A stretch of DNA of 31,795 bases from CAIMZW01 sp037142435 (GTDB lineage Bacteria; Actinomycetota; Actinomycetes; Nanopelagicales; Nanopelagicaceae), in the NCBI GenBank assembly GCA_037142435.1, contig JBAXAO010000013.1, positions 1 through 31,795 on the forward strand. Reading direction: 5' to 3'. Below, one piece after another: positions 7,854-16,345 of this stretch (position 1 is the stretch's first letter; every line of letters begins with the position of its first letter). Made by a program: the position numbers and the translations under genes. The notes under the pieces were generated by a model, which saw nothing but the letters and a program-made list of their open reading frames with translations, made no database searches and was not told where the DNA came from.

Positions 7854-9608
7854 TTAATCGGTTTTTTCAGGCTTGAAATCGACTCCCGCTTCGCGACGTT
7901 GGGGTGCAGTAATCGGCGTGGGAGCTCCAGTAAGTGGATCCCCGCCGCTGGCAGTCTTCGGGAAGGCTATGACTTCGCGAATCGACTCGGCGCCCGCGAG
8001 TAAAGCGCATAGACGATCTAGACCCAAGGCGATTCCGCCGTGTGGAGGTGGTCCATAATTGAAAGCTTCCAGGAGAAAGCCAAATTTGGAGTCGGCCTCT
8101 GCTGCCGTTAATCCAATAACATCAAAAACACGCTTCTGAACATCGCGTTGATGAATACGTATCGATCCACCACCGATTTCACTGCCATTAAGGACGATGT
8201 CGTAGGCATAAGCCAAGGCCGAACCTGGATCGGAATCGAAGTTGCTGGCAAATTCTGGTTTAGGTCCCGTAAATGGGTGGTGAACTGCGGTCCAGCCACC
8301 ATCGGGATTGGAGTTATCGACAAGTTCAAACATGGGAGCATCTACCACCCAGAGAAAAGCCCAGGCACTTTGATCAATGAGATCCAGTCGTTTACCGATT
8401 TCAAGACGAACCGCACCTAGCAAATTCAGCGAGTCATTTCGGTTTCCAGCCGCAAAAAATATCGCATCGCCCGGTTTGGCACCTACGAACTCGGCTATGC
8501 CAGACGATTCAACTTCACTTAAGTTTTTAGCAACCGGTCCACCTAGGGAGCCATCTGCAGCTATGAGAATATAAGCAAGACCCTTTGCGCCACGAGCCTT
8601 CGCCCATTCTTGCCAAGCATCCAGATCTCTGCGAGCTGAACTTGCTCCGCCCGGCATAACCACGGCACCGACGTAATCGGCTTGAAAGACCCTAAATGAG
8701 GTCTCTGCAAAGAAATCAGTGGCATCGGTAAGTTCTAATCCGAATCGCAAATCTGGCTTATCAGAACCGAATCGACGCATGGCTTCGTGGTAAGTCATAT
8801 GTGGAATCGGCAGAGGAATCTTATAGTCGACAACCTTCTGAAATACCTCAAAAAGTATCTTCTCGGCTACTGCCAATATGTCGGCTTGATCGATGAAAGA
8901 CATTTCAATATCTAGCTGAGTAAATTCTGGTTGGCGATCAGCTCGAAAATCCTCATCTCGAAAGCAGCGCGCGATTTGGTAATAACGCTCCATACCAGCA
9001 ACCATGAGGAGTTGTTTGAAAAGTTGTGGTGACTGTGGAAGGGCGTACCAACTACCCGGCTGCAAACGTACCGGGACTAAGAAATCTCTTGCACCTTCAG
9101 GAGTCGAACGTGTGAGGTAGGGGGTTTCGATTTCAAGAAAGTCTTCGGCATCCATGACGGAACGAATGGCCGATGTGACCTTAGACCGAAGTCGAAGATT
9201 CTTGGCTGGGCCCTCTCTACGTAGATCCAGATAGCGATACTTCAACCGCACTTCTTCGCTGATCGTGGAAAGGTCACCGCTGTCGACTGGAAAAGGCAAA
9301 GGCGCCGCTTCACTAAGCACGTCAAGGCTTTCACAAACAATCTCAATTTCGCCAGTAGGGATTGCCAAATTTTCATTTCCCGAAGGACGAGCAGATACCG
9401 TTCCGGTCATCAATATGCAGTATTCGGCTCGGAGAGATCCGGCCAAATTTTCATCATGAATAACAACTTGCACTGCGCCAGTTGCATCTCGAAGATCGAT
9501 AAATGCCACGCCACCATGATCACGGCGTCGCGCAACCCAACCAGCCAACGTTACTTTCGTGCCCGCATCGCTCTTGCGTAGGGCCCCCGCAGAATGTGTT
9601 CTCAACAT
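7854..9608 (-). CDS. aspS: Aspartyl-tRNA synthetase, probably non-discriminating (Asp/Asn)
   Basis: This class II synthetase has 584 residues and the bacterial layout: an N-terminal OB-fold anticodon domain, the catalytic core and the GAD insertion. Landmarks are KYRYLDLRREG, motif 2 FRDEDFRADRQPEFTQLDIE and motif 3 GIALGLDRLCALLAG near the C-terminus. In the anticodon domain residue 31 is His (RRRDHGG) and residue 77 is Gly (RPSGNEN). From memory, His31 and a Gly at the second site mark enzymes that charge both tRNA-Asp and tRNA-Asn, whereas the E. coli-type discriminating enzyme has Leu and Lys. That fits the GatCAB-dependent Asn-tRNA route common in Actinobacteria, but gatCAB is not in this window. 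The start lies 45 bases after hisS without a strong ribosome site. Confidence 0.97.
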   Translation of the reverse strand: MLRTHSAGALRKSDAGTKVTLAGWVARRRDHGGVAFIDLRDATGAVQVVIHDENLAGSLRAEYCILMTGTVSARPSGNENLAIPTGEIEIVCESLDVLSEAAPLPFPVDSGDLSTISEEVRLKYRYLDLRREGPAKNLRLRSKVTSAIRSVMDAEDFLEIETPYLTRSTPEGARDFLVPVRLQPGSWYALPQSPQLFKQLLMVAGMERYYQIARCFRDEDFRADRQPEFTQLDIEMSFIDQADILAVAEKILFEVFQKVVDYKIPLPIPHMTYHEAMRRFGSDKPDLRFGLELTDATDFFAETSFRVFQADYVGAVVMPGGASSARRDLDAWQEWAKARGAKGLAYILIAADGSLGGPVAKNLSEVESSGIAEFVGAKPGDAIFFAAGNRNDSLNLLGAVRLEIGKRLDLIDQSAWAFLWVVDAPMFELVDNSNPDGGWTAVHHPFTGPKPEFASNFDSDPGSALAYAYDIVLNGSEIGGGSIRIHQRDVQKRVFDVIGLTAAEADSKFGFLLEAFNYGPPPHGGIALGLDRLCALLAGAESIREVIAFPKTASGGDPLTGAPTPITAPQRREAGVDFKPEKTD

Positions 9609-9649
9609 TGTTTTATTTCGCTGCCTTTTCTTCGGTTGGTTGTGCGTGC

Positions 9650-9664
9650 ATTCTTAAAAAGAAT
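9650..9664. repeat. Short perfect inverted repeat at the hisS stop codon
   Basis: ATTCTT-AAA-AAGAAT forms a 6-base-pair stem with a 3-base loop spanning the last hisS codons and its stop. It is AU-rich with no T-run outside the stem in the transcribed direction, so it is a weak candidate for a hairpin between hisS and aspS and not a convincing terminator. Confidence 0.35.
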
Positions 9665-10904
9665 CGAGAAACTCTGCGATGGTCGAAAGAGTCATGACGT
9701 GCGACTCCCCCGTTTCCATCTCTTTGATAGTGATTTGACCGCTAGTAACTTCATCTTCACCGACGACCAATGAAAATCGAGCACCGCTCTTATCGGCAGC
9801 CTTCATCGCACCTTTTAATGCGCGATCGCCGTAAGACATATCGACATTGAATCCGTCGTTACGCAAACTATTAACTAGCCCGGCGGCAACAAATTTTGCC
9901 TCACCCCCCAAAGCAATGACATAGAGATCTAAACCGTCAGGGTCGAGAAGTTCGAGGCCTTCGGCTTCGCAGGCCAATAAAATGCGATCGAGTCCCATTC
10001 CGAAACCAATACCCGAAAGATCCGCCCCACCAAGCTGGCGCATCAGACCGTCATACCGTCCGCCCCCGCCAATCGCCGATTGAGCTCCCAGCTTTTCGTG
10101 TACAAATTCGAAAGTTGTGCCCGTGTAATAATCCAGCCCTCGAACGAGCGATGTATTGCGGACGTATTTGACTCCGTAGGAATCCAAAAGTGAAGTAACA
10201 CGTGCAAAATGCGATCGACTTTCTTCCGATAGATAGTCGATCAACAACGGCGCTGCGGACATTTGAGATTTCACGGCTTCGCGCTTGTCGTCGAACAAAC
10301 GTAACGGATTTACTGCAGCTTTTGCCTGAGTGGCCTCATCTAAATTCATTTTGGAGATAAAAATATCTAGGTCCGCTCGGTGGGCCAACCGAGATGGCGC
10401 ATCACCAAGCGATGTGATTTCCAATCGATAATCCATTAAACCTAAAGTTTTTAGACCCCGATCAGCTACTGCGATGACTTCGGCATCAATCTCTGGATCG
10501 TTGAGACCTATGGCTTCGATGCCTAATTGATAAAACTGTCGGTAGCGCCCGGCTTGCGGCCGTTCTGCTCTAAAGAAGGCGCCGGTGTACCAGAGTTTTA
10601 CGGGAAGCTGTCCACGATCTAAGCCATGTTCGATGACTGCACGCATAACGCCAGCAGTACCTTCTGGACGGAGCGTAATTGACCGACCGCCACGGTCCTC
10701 AAAGGTATACATCTCCTTCGTGACGACATCGGTGGTCTCGCCAACCCCGCGCGCAAAGAGTTCGGTATCTTCAAATACTGGTAATTCCGCAAGTTGATAT
10801 CCAGCCGAAAGTGCGGCAGCCGCGAGGGTATTTCGAACATGATCGAAGCCAACCGAGCGGCCAGGCAGGTATTCACTGACGCCTTTCGGGGCTTGAAATC
10901 TCAT
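9654..10904 (-). CDS. hisS: Histidyl-tRNA synthetase
   Basis: HisRS charges tRNA-His. The 416 residues are the normal bacterial length. The N-terminus MRFQAPKGVSEYLPG fits the family. Motif 2 is near LRPEGTAGVMRAVIEH, and the HisRS-specific histidine-binding signature RGLDYYTGTTFEF is followed by the motif 3 region SGIGFGMGLDRILLACE. The C-terminal anticodon-binding alpha/beta domain runs from about residue 325 (LDLYVIALGGEAKFVA). It overlaps the upstream metallo-hydrolase gene by 4 bases. The pairing of this hydrolase with hisS is standard in Actinobacteria (Rv2581c-Rv2580c order). Confidence 0.97.
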   Translation of the reverse strand: MRFQAPKGVSEYLPGRSVGFDHVRNTLAAAALSAGYQLAELPVFEDTELFARGVGETTDVVTKEMYTFEDRGGRSITLRPEGTAGVMRAVIEHGLDRGQLPVKLWYTGAFFRAERPQAGRYRQFYQLGIEAIGLNDPEIDAEVIAVADRGLKTLGLMDYRLEITSLGDAPSRLAHRADLDIFISKMNLDEATQAKAAVNPLRLFDDKREAVKSQMSAAPLLIDYLSEESRSHFARVTSLLDSYGVKYVRNTSLVRGLDYYTGTTFEFVHEKLGAQSAIGGGGRYDGLMRQLGGADLSGIGFGMGLDRILLACEAEGLELLDPDGLDLYVIALGGEAKFVAAGLVNSLRNDGFNVDMSYGDRALKGAMKAADKSGARFSLVVGEDEVTSGQITIKEMETGESHVMTLSTIAEFLDSF

Positions 10905-11596
10905 GGTCTCTTTCCATTCAAGAAGTTTTCCCTGAGGTAGGGATTATTTTTGCGTTCTCGCCCAATTGTAGTTTGTGGTCCATGGCCAGGAAGCACAATT
11001 AGGCCATCGGGCTGAGTAAGAACTTTATTTCGCAACGTCGAAACCATCGATGTCTCTGAACCCATGGGAAGATCTGTCCGGCCAATAGCCCCGTGAAAGA
11101 GCACGTCTCCTGATATGAGATGTGACTCTCCAGCAACAAACATCACAGAACCACGAGTGTGGCCGGGCGAGTGCAATACGGTCAGAGAAATTCCCGCGAT
11201 ATCGATGCTTTGGCCGTCGAGAACTTCGGTAACCAGTTGCGGCTCAAAGAACTCAGTGACCCCAAAGTTAGCCATTATCTGCGAACTCTCCCCGCCTGGG
11301 GTCAGAGCGCGCCACGGATCTTTGAGAAGTGGACGATCGGAGGGGTGAATCAGGGCGGGAATGCCGTAGTGATCGGCCAAGGGAACGATTGAGAAAGTGT
11401 GATCCAAGTGGCCGTGGGTCAATAACGCCGCGACCGGCTTGAGATTATGACGATTGACCGCTGTACGGATGAGGTCAAGCATGGGAGGAGTGCTGCCTAT
11501 GCCGGGATCGACAATCAAGCATTCATTTGCCCGAGCTGAAGCAATAATCCAGCAATTGGTCCCAAAGTAGGGGGCAACCACATTTTCAATCAGCAC
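10901..11596 (-). CDS. Metallo-beta-lactamase-fold hydrolase (glyoxalase II-like)
   Basis: This 231-residue cytoplasmic hydrolase has the complete MBL metal set. THGHLDHTF gives the HxHxDH motif, HSPGHTRGSVMF the next His, LISGDVLFHGAIGRTDLP the bridging Asp, and VLPGHGPQTTIGRERKNNPY the last His and family tail. The N-terminus ENVVAPYFGTNCWII is typical of the glyoxalase II-like branch (hydroxyacylglutathione hydrolase or related thioesterases). Actinobacteria generally lack glutathione, so the true substrate is unknown. Translation probably starts at the GTG at 11596, which has GGGAA 4 bases upstream. It opens the hisS-aspS-alaS run and diverges from the DUF349 gene. Confidence 0.9.
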   Translation of the reverse strand: MLIENVVAPYFGTNCWIIASARANECLIVDPGIGSTPPMLDLIRTAVNRHNLKPVAALLTHGHLDHTFSIVPLADHYGIPALIHPSDRPLLKDPWRALTPGGESSQIMANFGVTEFFEPQLVTEVLDGQSIDIAGISLTVLHSPGHTRGSVMFVAGESHLISGDVLFHGAIGRTDLPMGSETSMVSTLRNKVLTQPDGLIVLPGHGPQTTIGRERKNNPYLRENFLNGKRP

Positions 11597-11722
11597 AAAT
11601 TCCCAACTTTCCCGTAATAGTGGGTTCAGGGTACCTTTAACCCCCGTTCAACCCTTCCACGCTGGACACACAACGGAAACTTGCCCGCTCGGGCGAGCCA
11701 CGCGCAACTTAGAGGAGTAATC
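11597..11722. promoter_or_regulatory. Divergent intergenic region between the MBL hydrolase operon and the DUF349 gene
   Basis: These 126 bases separate two head-to-head genes and must hold both promoters if each has its own. The plus-strand gene has a strong ribosome site, AGAGGAG at 11711-11717, 5 bases before its ATG. Nested imperfect complementarity is visible: GGGTT (11622-11626) with AACCC (11650-11654), and inside it GGGT (11629-11632) with ACCC (11640-11643). A small GCCCG-CT-CGGGC palindrome lies nearer the DUF349 gene. I could not pick -35/-10 boxes with confidence on either strand. Confidence 0.5.
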
Positions 11723-13066
11723 ATGGAAATCAACCCAACTGATCTAGTCGATATTGCAGCAACACCTGCTACGCCGGGAACATCGGCAGTATCTGCAGCT
11801 TCAGCCTTGATTGGTGACCCCTCTCAGTTTGGTCGCGTCGCTGAAGATGGCATTGTGTATGTGAAGACCGCTGATGGCGAACGTGCCGTCGGTTCGTATC
11901 CAGGCAAGAGCGCCGAAGAAGCGCTGGCTTACTTTGTTCGTAAGTTCGAAGCGTTAGCCTCAGAAGTAGCCCTTTTAGCTGCTCGTATTAAGAGTGGCGC
12001 AATGGTTCCCTCCGATGCCGCTGCCGCTGTTTCGAAATTGCGCGAACAAGTAGCAAATCTCAACGGAGTTGGTGACTTGGCTACCCTCGCTGCCTCTGTC
12101 GATCAAATTCCATCTCTCATTGAAGATCATCGCGCCGCTTATCAAGAGCGCAAGGAAATCGAAAATGCCGTTAAGGAAGCAAAGCGCGCCCAAGCCGCTG
12201 AGTCAAAAGAAAAGATTGTTGCCGAAGCCGAATCCCTTGCTCTTTCTGAAAATTGGAAGGCAACCGGTGAACGACTAAAAGTTTTGTTGGATGAGTGGAA
12301 GGCCGCTCCGCGTCTAGATAAGAAGACCGATGCTGATTTCTGGAAGCGCTTTTCCGCCTCTCGCAACAAGTTTGACAAGCGTCGCCGTACTCACTTTGCC
12401 TCACTAGAAGCCACCCAATCTGAAGTTGCGGATAAGAAGGAAGCCATAGTCAAAGAAGCAGAACTCCTTGCGACATCGAAAGAGTGGTTGGCTACCGCGC
12501 GTAGATATAAAGAACTCATGGACCTTTGGAAGGCTTCCGGTCGCGGCAAGCCGTCGACCGACACCAAACTCTGGGCAAGGTTCAAGGCCAGCCAAGATCA
12601 ATTCTTCGCCGCTAAAAACGCCGATTTAGATCGTCGCACCGAAAGCATGGCCGCTAATCTCGTCAAACGTGAAGAATTGATCACTCAGTTTGAGGCTCTT
12701 CTTCCATTCAAAGATCTCTCTTCGGGCAAGCGCGCCTTCCGCGATCTCATGGACCAATGGCAAAAGATCGGAATCACCGACCGAAACAAGCGCGCCGCTT
12801 TGGATGCCCGGATTGCCAAGGTTGAAGACGCTCTCGACAGTCTCGAACAAGATCATTATCGTCGCACCGATCCAACGGCTATTGCCCGTGCGCATGATGT
12901 TGTACAAGGTCTCATTGATGCCATTGAAAATTACGAAGCCCAAGCCAAGAAGGCCGAAGCGGCCGGAAATGCCGCCAAAGCTATGGTTGCACGCGAAGCC
13001 GCTGAAGCTCGTAAGGTCTGGCTAGCGGAAGCTCAAAAGGGCTTATCGGAGTTTAAGAAGAACTAA
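11723..13066 (+). CDS. DUF349 domain protein, three repeats
   Basis: This 447-residue soluble, strongly helical and highly charged protein has no known enzymatic motif. After a leader of about 160 residues (acidic and Ala-rich, then helical), it carries three DUF349 units at about 170-230, 244-302 and 316-380. Each is built around a WKA or WLA start, a central DEWKA/DLWKA/DQWQK core and a W-x-R-F partner. The frame stays open for 14 codons further upstream, but the ATG at 11723 is chosen because AGAGGAG lies 5 bases before it. The gene is on the opposite strand to nearly everything else and converges on relA with overlapping stops. DUF349 genes next to relA occur in other Actinobacteria (recalled, not checked). 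Function is unknown. Confidence 0.9.
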   Translation: MEINPTDLVDIAATPATPGTSAVSAASALIGDPSQFGRVAEDGIVYVKTADGERAVGSYPGKSAEEALAYFVRKFEALASEVALLAARIKSGAMVPSDAAAAVSKLREQVANLNGVGDLATLAASVDQIPSLIEDHRAAYQERKEIENAVKEAKRAQAAESKEKIVAEAESLALSENWKATGERLKVLLDEWKAAPRLDKKTDADFWKRFSASRNKFDKRRRTHFASLEATQSEVADKKEAIVKEAELLATSKEWLATARRYKELMDLWKASGRGKPSTDTKLWARFKASQDQFFAAKNADLDRRTESMAANLVKREELITQFEALLPFKDLSSGKRAFRDLMDQWQKIGITDRNKRAALDARIAKVEDALDSLEQDHYRRTDPTAIARAHDVVQGLIDAIENYEAQAKKAEAAGNAAKAMVAREAAEARKVWLAEAQKGLSEFKKN

Positions 13067-15240
13067 TTGTTTGTGACTCGATAGACGTCATAGACACCTT
13101 CGACTCCACGTACCGCCGAAAGCACCGCATCCAAGTGTGAGGCATCGGCCATTTCGAATGTGAACCGAAGCACCGCCGTTCGATCTTTTGAGGTGCTCAC
13201 AGCAGCATTGAGAATATTTACATGTTGATCCGACAAAGTTCGCGTCACATCGGACAACAAGCGGTTTCTGTCCAAAGCTTCGAGCTGGATATTTACGAGG
13301 AAGAGCGTTTTTGCCGTTAGGTTCCACTTAACCGCAACGATTCGATCCCCTTGATGTTCTCGCAAATCCGAAATATTTATGCAATCAGTTCGGTGAATAG
13401 ATACCCCGCTACCACGCGTGACAAAGCCGACGATTTCATCGCCAGGAACTGGAGCACAGCATCTAGCTAGTTTCACCAGCAAATCGTCGGACCCTTCAAC
13501 CTCCACTCCCGAAGAACCACGGCGATTTTGAGCCACGGTGTTAGGAGAGAGCAGGTGGTCAATGCTGGATTCGGCATGAATTTCCTCATCGCCCATTGCC
13601 GCCGACAATTTTTCGACTACGGCCTGCGCGGAAATGTAGCCATTTCCGACGGCTGCATAGAGACTCTCAATATCCGGATAACGCAAATCATGACTTAATT
13701 GCAAGATGGCCTGACCGGCGAAGATCTTCTGAAGTGGAAGTCCGGCTTTTCGCATCTGCCGAGCAATCGATTCTCGGCCGGCGTCAATAGCTTCTTCGCG
13801 CCGCTCTTTAGAGAACCAAGCCTTTATCTTTGAACGCGCCCGAGGTGACTTGACGAAGTTCAGCCAGTCGCGGCTTGGGCCAGCATTTTCATGTTTGTTG
13901 GTTACAACTTCAACTACATCACCATTATTGAGCGGCGACTCCAACGGGATCAGCTTTCCATTTACTTTAGCGCCAACGCAGCGATTGCCAACTTCGGTAT
14001 GAACTGCATACGCAAAATCGACCGGAGTCGATCCAGCAGGAAGGGCAATGACGCTTCCTTTTGGTGTAAACACGAAAACTTCTGGAGTGCGCAGGTCGTA
14101 ACGTAAAGTATCGAGGAACTCCCCTACATCTTCAGTTTCTTGTTGCCATTCATGTAATTGTTTCAGCCACAACATATCGGTGCCGGCCTGAGCGGAATCG
14201 GCACTTTCACTTTTGAGCTTGTATTTCCAGTGCGCGGCAATTCCATACTCAGCACGGGCATGCATATCGAATGTTCGAATCTGAATCTCGACTGCCTTAC
14301 CGGTGGGACCGATCACGGTCGTGTGCAGAGATTGATAAAGGTTGAACTTCGGCATTGCGATGTAATCTTTAAATCGTCCTGGAATTGGACTCCAACGCGC
14401 ATGGATGGCACCCAAAACTCCGTAGCAGTCACGAACGTTCTCAACAAGTACGCGAATTCCAACTAAATCATAAATCTCATTGAAGTCGCGACCGCGAACC
14501 ACCATTTTTTGGTAAACACTGTAGAGATGTTTCTGTCGACCAGACACCTTGGCGATGATGCCATCCGCTTTAAGATCCCCTTCGACCAGGCCAACAACTT
14601 CATCTGTCAATTTGCTGCGGGAAGGGGAACGATCGGCAACTAGTCGTTCGATTTCCTCAAACTTCTTTGGTTCCAAAACTTGAAAAGAGAGATCCTCAAG
14701 TTCCCATTTGATGGCATTCATGCCCAACCGGTGAGCCAGAGGTGCATAGATATCTAGAGTTTCTTGCGCTTTCCTATGTGCAGTCTCGGGCGAGACGTAT
14801 TGCCAGGTACGCGCATTATGAAGTCGATCTGACAACTTGATCACCAAGACCCGAATATCTCGAGACATCGCTATGACCATCTTGCGGAGCGTCTCTGCTT
14901 CAGCGGTAGGGCCGTAGGTGAGTTTGTCGAGCTTCGTAACGCCATCAACCAAATCGGCAACTTCATCACCGAAATCCTGCCGAATCTTTTCTAACGTTAT
15001 CTTCGTATCTTCAACCGTGTCATGCAAAAGAGCTGCCACAATGGTTGCTGGATCCAAACCAAGTTCAGCCAGAATTTCGGCAACAGCAACTGGATGAGTT
15101 ATGTATTCCTCACCAGATTTGCGCACCTGCCCCGAGTGAGCCAAACGAGCAGATTCGAAAGCTCGCTCTATTTCCTCAGTCTTGAAATCTGGATGGCTGC
15201 TACGTAGGCGTGCGACCAAAGGTTCAATCATCACGTCCAT
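13063..15240 (-). CDS. relA: Bifunctional (p)ppGpp synthetase/hydrolase (Rel/SpoT family)
   Basis: This 725-residue enzyme makes and degrades the stringent-response alarmone. The hydrolase HD domain is intact (His49 in YITHP, HD at 73-74 in LLHDTVEDT). The synthetase domain has IYDLVGIRVLV and RFKDYIAMPKFNLYQSLHTT (289-308). The RxKD motif is the type found in bifunctional enzymes, as opposed to the ExDD of E. coli RelA. The TGS domain (about 387-449) and a C-terminal ACT domain (about 650-725) complete the usual order. It lies 19 bases after secF and ends in a 4-base overlap with the opposing DUF349 gene. The actinobacterial single-Rel arrangement fits; the apt gene often found between secF and rel is absent here. 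Confidence 0.97.
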   Translation of the reverse strand: MDVMIEPLVARLRSSHPDFKTEEIERAFESARLAHSGQVRKSGEEYITHPVAVAEILAELGLDPATIVAALLHDTVEDTKITLEKIRQDFGDEVADLVDGVTKLDKLTYGPTAEAETLRKMVIAMSRDIRVLVIKLSDRLHNARTWQYVSPETAHRKAQETLDIYAPLAHRLGMNAIKWELEDLSFQVLEPKKFEEIERLVADRSPSRSKLTDEVVGLVEGDLKADGIIAKVSGRQKHLYSVYQKMVVRGRDFNEIYDLVGIRVLVENVRDCYGVLGAIHARWSPIPGRFKDYIAMPKFNLYQSLHTTVIGPTGKAVEIQIRTFDMHARAEYGIAAHWKYKLKSESADSAQAGTDMLWLKQLHEWQQETEDVGEFLDTLRYDLRTPEVFVFTPKGSVIALPAGSTPVDFAYAVHTEVGNRCVGAKVNGKLIPLESPLNNGDVVEVVTNKHENAGPSRDWLNFVKSPRARSKIKAWFSKERREEAIDAGRESIARQMRKAGLPLQKIFAGQAILQLSHDLRYPDIESLYAAVGNGYISAQAVVEKLSAAMGDEEIHAESSIDHLLSPNTVAQNRRGSSGVEVEGSDDLLVKLARCCAPVPGDEIVGFVTRGSGVSIHRTDCINISDLREHQGDRIVAVKWNLTAKTLFLVNIQLEALDRNRLLSDVTRTLSDQHVNILNAAVSTSKDRTAVLRFTFEMADASHLDAVLSAVRGVEGVYDVYRVTNN

Positions 15241-15259
15241 TGTCGCGAACCTTTAAACG

Positions 15260-16342
15260 CTAGCGACGACGAGGTTTGCGCTTTGGTTGGTTACGTGGAC
15301 CACGCACTCGGTCGGCCTTCACATCGGCTGCGTTGACAGCACGAACTGCAGTCTCCACCGCAACTGTCGACGTTGAAGCGCCAGTACGAGTTGCAACACG
15401 TTTGGCCAAAGCCTGCATGGCTGGCTCACGCTCGCGCAAACTTGCCAATATTGGTGAGGCAATGAAGATAGATGAATAAGTACCGGTTGCTAGACCAATG
15501 AAGAGAGCTAATGAGAGGTCCTTGAGAGTACCGGCACCAAGAAGTCCGGCGCCAACAAAAAGGATCGAAGCAACTGGCAGCAGCGCGATGAGCGAAGTGT
15601 TGAAGGATCGAACCAGAGTCTGGTTAACTGCAAGATTTACCGCTTGTGAGTAAGTGGACTTGCCAGTGCTGGTGATAGTCCGGGTGTTCTCGCGAACCTT
15701 GTCGAATACAACGACTGTGTCATACAAGGAATATCCCAAAATCGTAAGGAATCCGATAACAGTTGCCGGTGTTACATCAAAACCAACAAGAGCATAAATC
15801 CCAACTGTAATGAAGACGTCATGAACAACGGCCGCGATGGCGGCTACCGCCATTTTTGGCTCAAAAGCAATTGCCAGATAAATCATGACCACGAAAATGA
15901 AACCAAAAAGTCCGTAAAGGGCTTTATGCGTAATCTCTTTACCCCATGATGGTCCGATACTTTGCGTGTCAATGGAATCAACTTTGACGTTGAATTCCTT
16001 TGCTAGAGCATCTTGCACAGCATTGGAAACAGCGTTAGTAAGAGCACCAGTTTGAACCCGGATCTTGTTCGACCCAATTTTTTGGATAACAGTTTCTGAT
16101 GTTACGCCAGCGGATGTGAGCGCCGTGCGAGCCTGAGCGATGGTCGGGCTTGATGTTGTCACGGTAAAAGCAGAGCCACCTTTGAATTCAATACCCAAAT
16201 GAAGACCTTGAGTAAAGAGTGCAATCGCGGAAACGGCGATAAGGACGGCTGAAACGCCATACCAACGGCGGCGCTTACCAATGAAATCTATCGAAGTATC
16301 TCCACGGTGCAGACGACCGCCAATGCCAGTTAGTGAACTCAT
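15260..16342 (-). CDS. secF: Protein translocase subunit SecF
   Basis: SecF is the membrane partner of SecD that uses the proton gradient to help release exported proteins from SecYEG. The 360-residue product has the RND-like six-helix plan: one N-terminal helix (about 31-50), a short extracytoplasmic domain with LGIEFKGGSAFTVTTSSP, and a cluster of five helices. The signature ATVIGFLTILGYSLYDTVVVFDKVREN lies in the helix IV region. The C-terminal tail is basic and ends in a run of Arg and Lys. secD ends 3 bases upstream, so the two are one unit. Confidence 0.96.
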   Translation of the reverse strand: MSSLTGIGGRLHRGDTSIDFIGKRRRWYGVSAVLIAVSAIALFTQGLHLGIEFKGGSAFTVTTSSPTIAQARTALTSAGVTSETVIQKIGSNKIRVQTGALTNAVSNAVQDALAKEFNVKVDSIDTQSIGPSWGKEITHKALYGLFGFIFVVMIYLAIAFEPKMAVAAIAAVVHDVFITVGIYALVGFDVTPATVIGFLTILGYSLYDTVVVFDKVRENTRTITSTGKSTYSQAVNLAVNQTLVRSFNTSLIALLPVASILFVGAGLLGAGTLKDLSLALFIGLATGTYSSIFIASPILASLREREPAMQALAKRVATRTGASTSTVAVETAVRAVNAADVKADRVRGPRNQPKRKPRRR

Positions 16343-16345
16343 CGA

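Noticed and set aside
11681..11722. Extra 14 codons before the DUF349 start
   Set aside because: The strong AGAGGAG site is positioned for the ATG at 11723.
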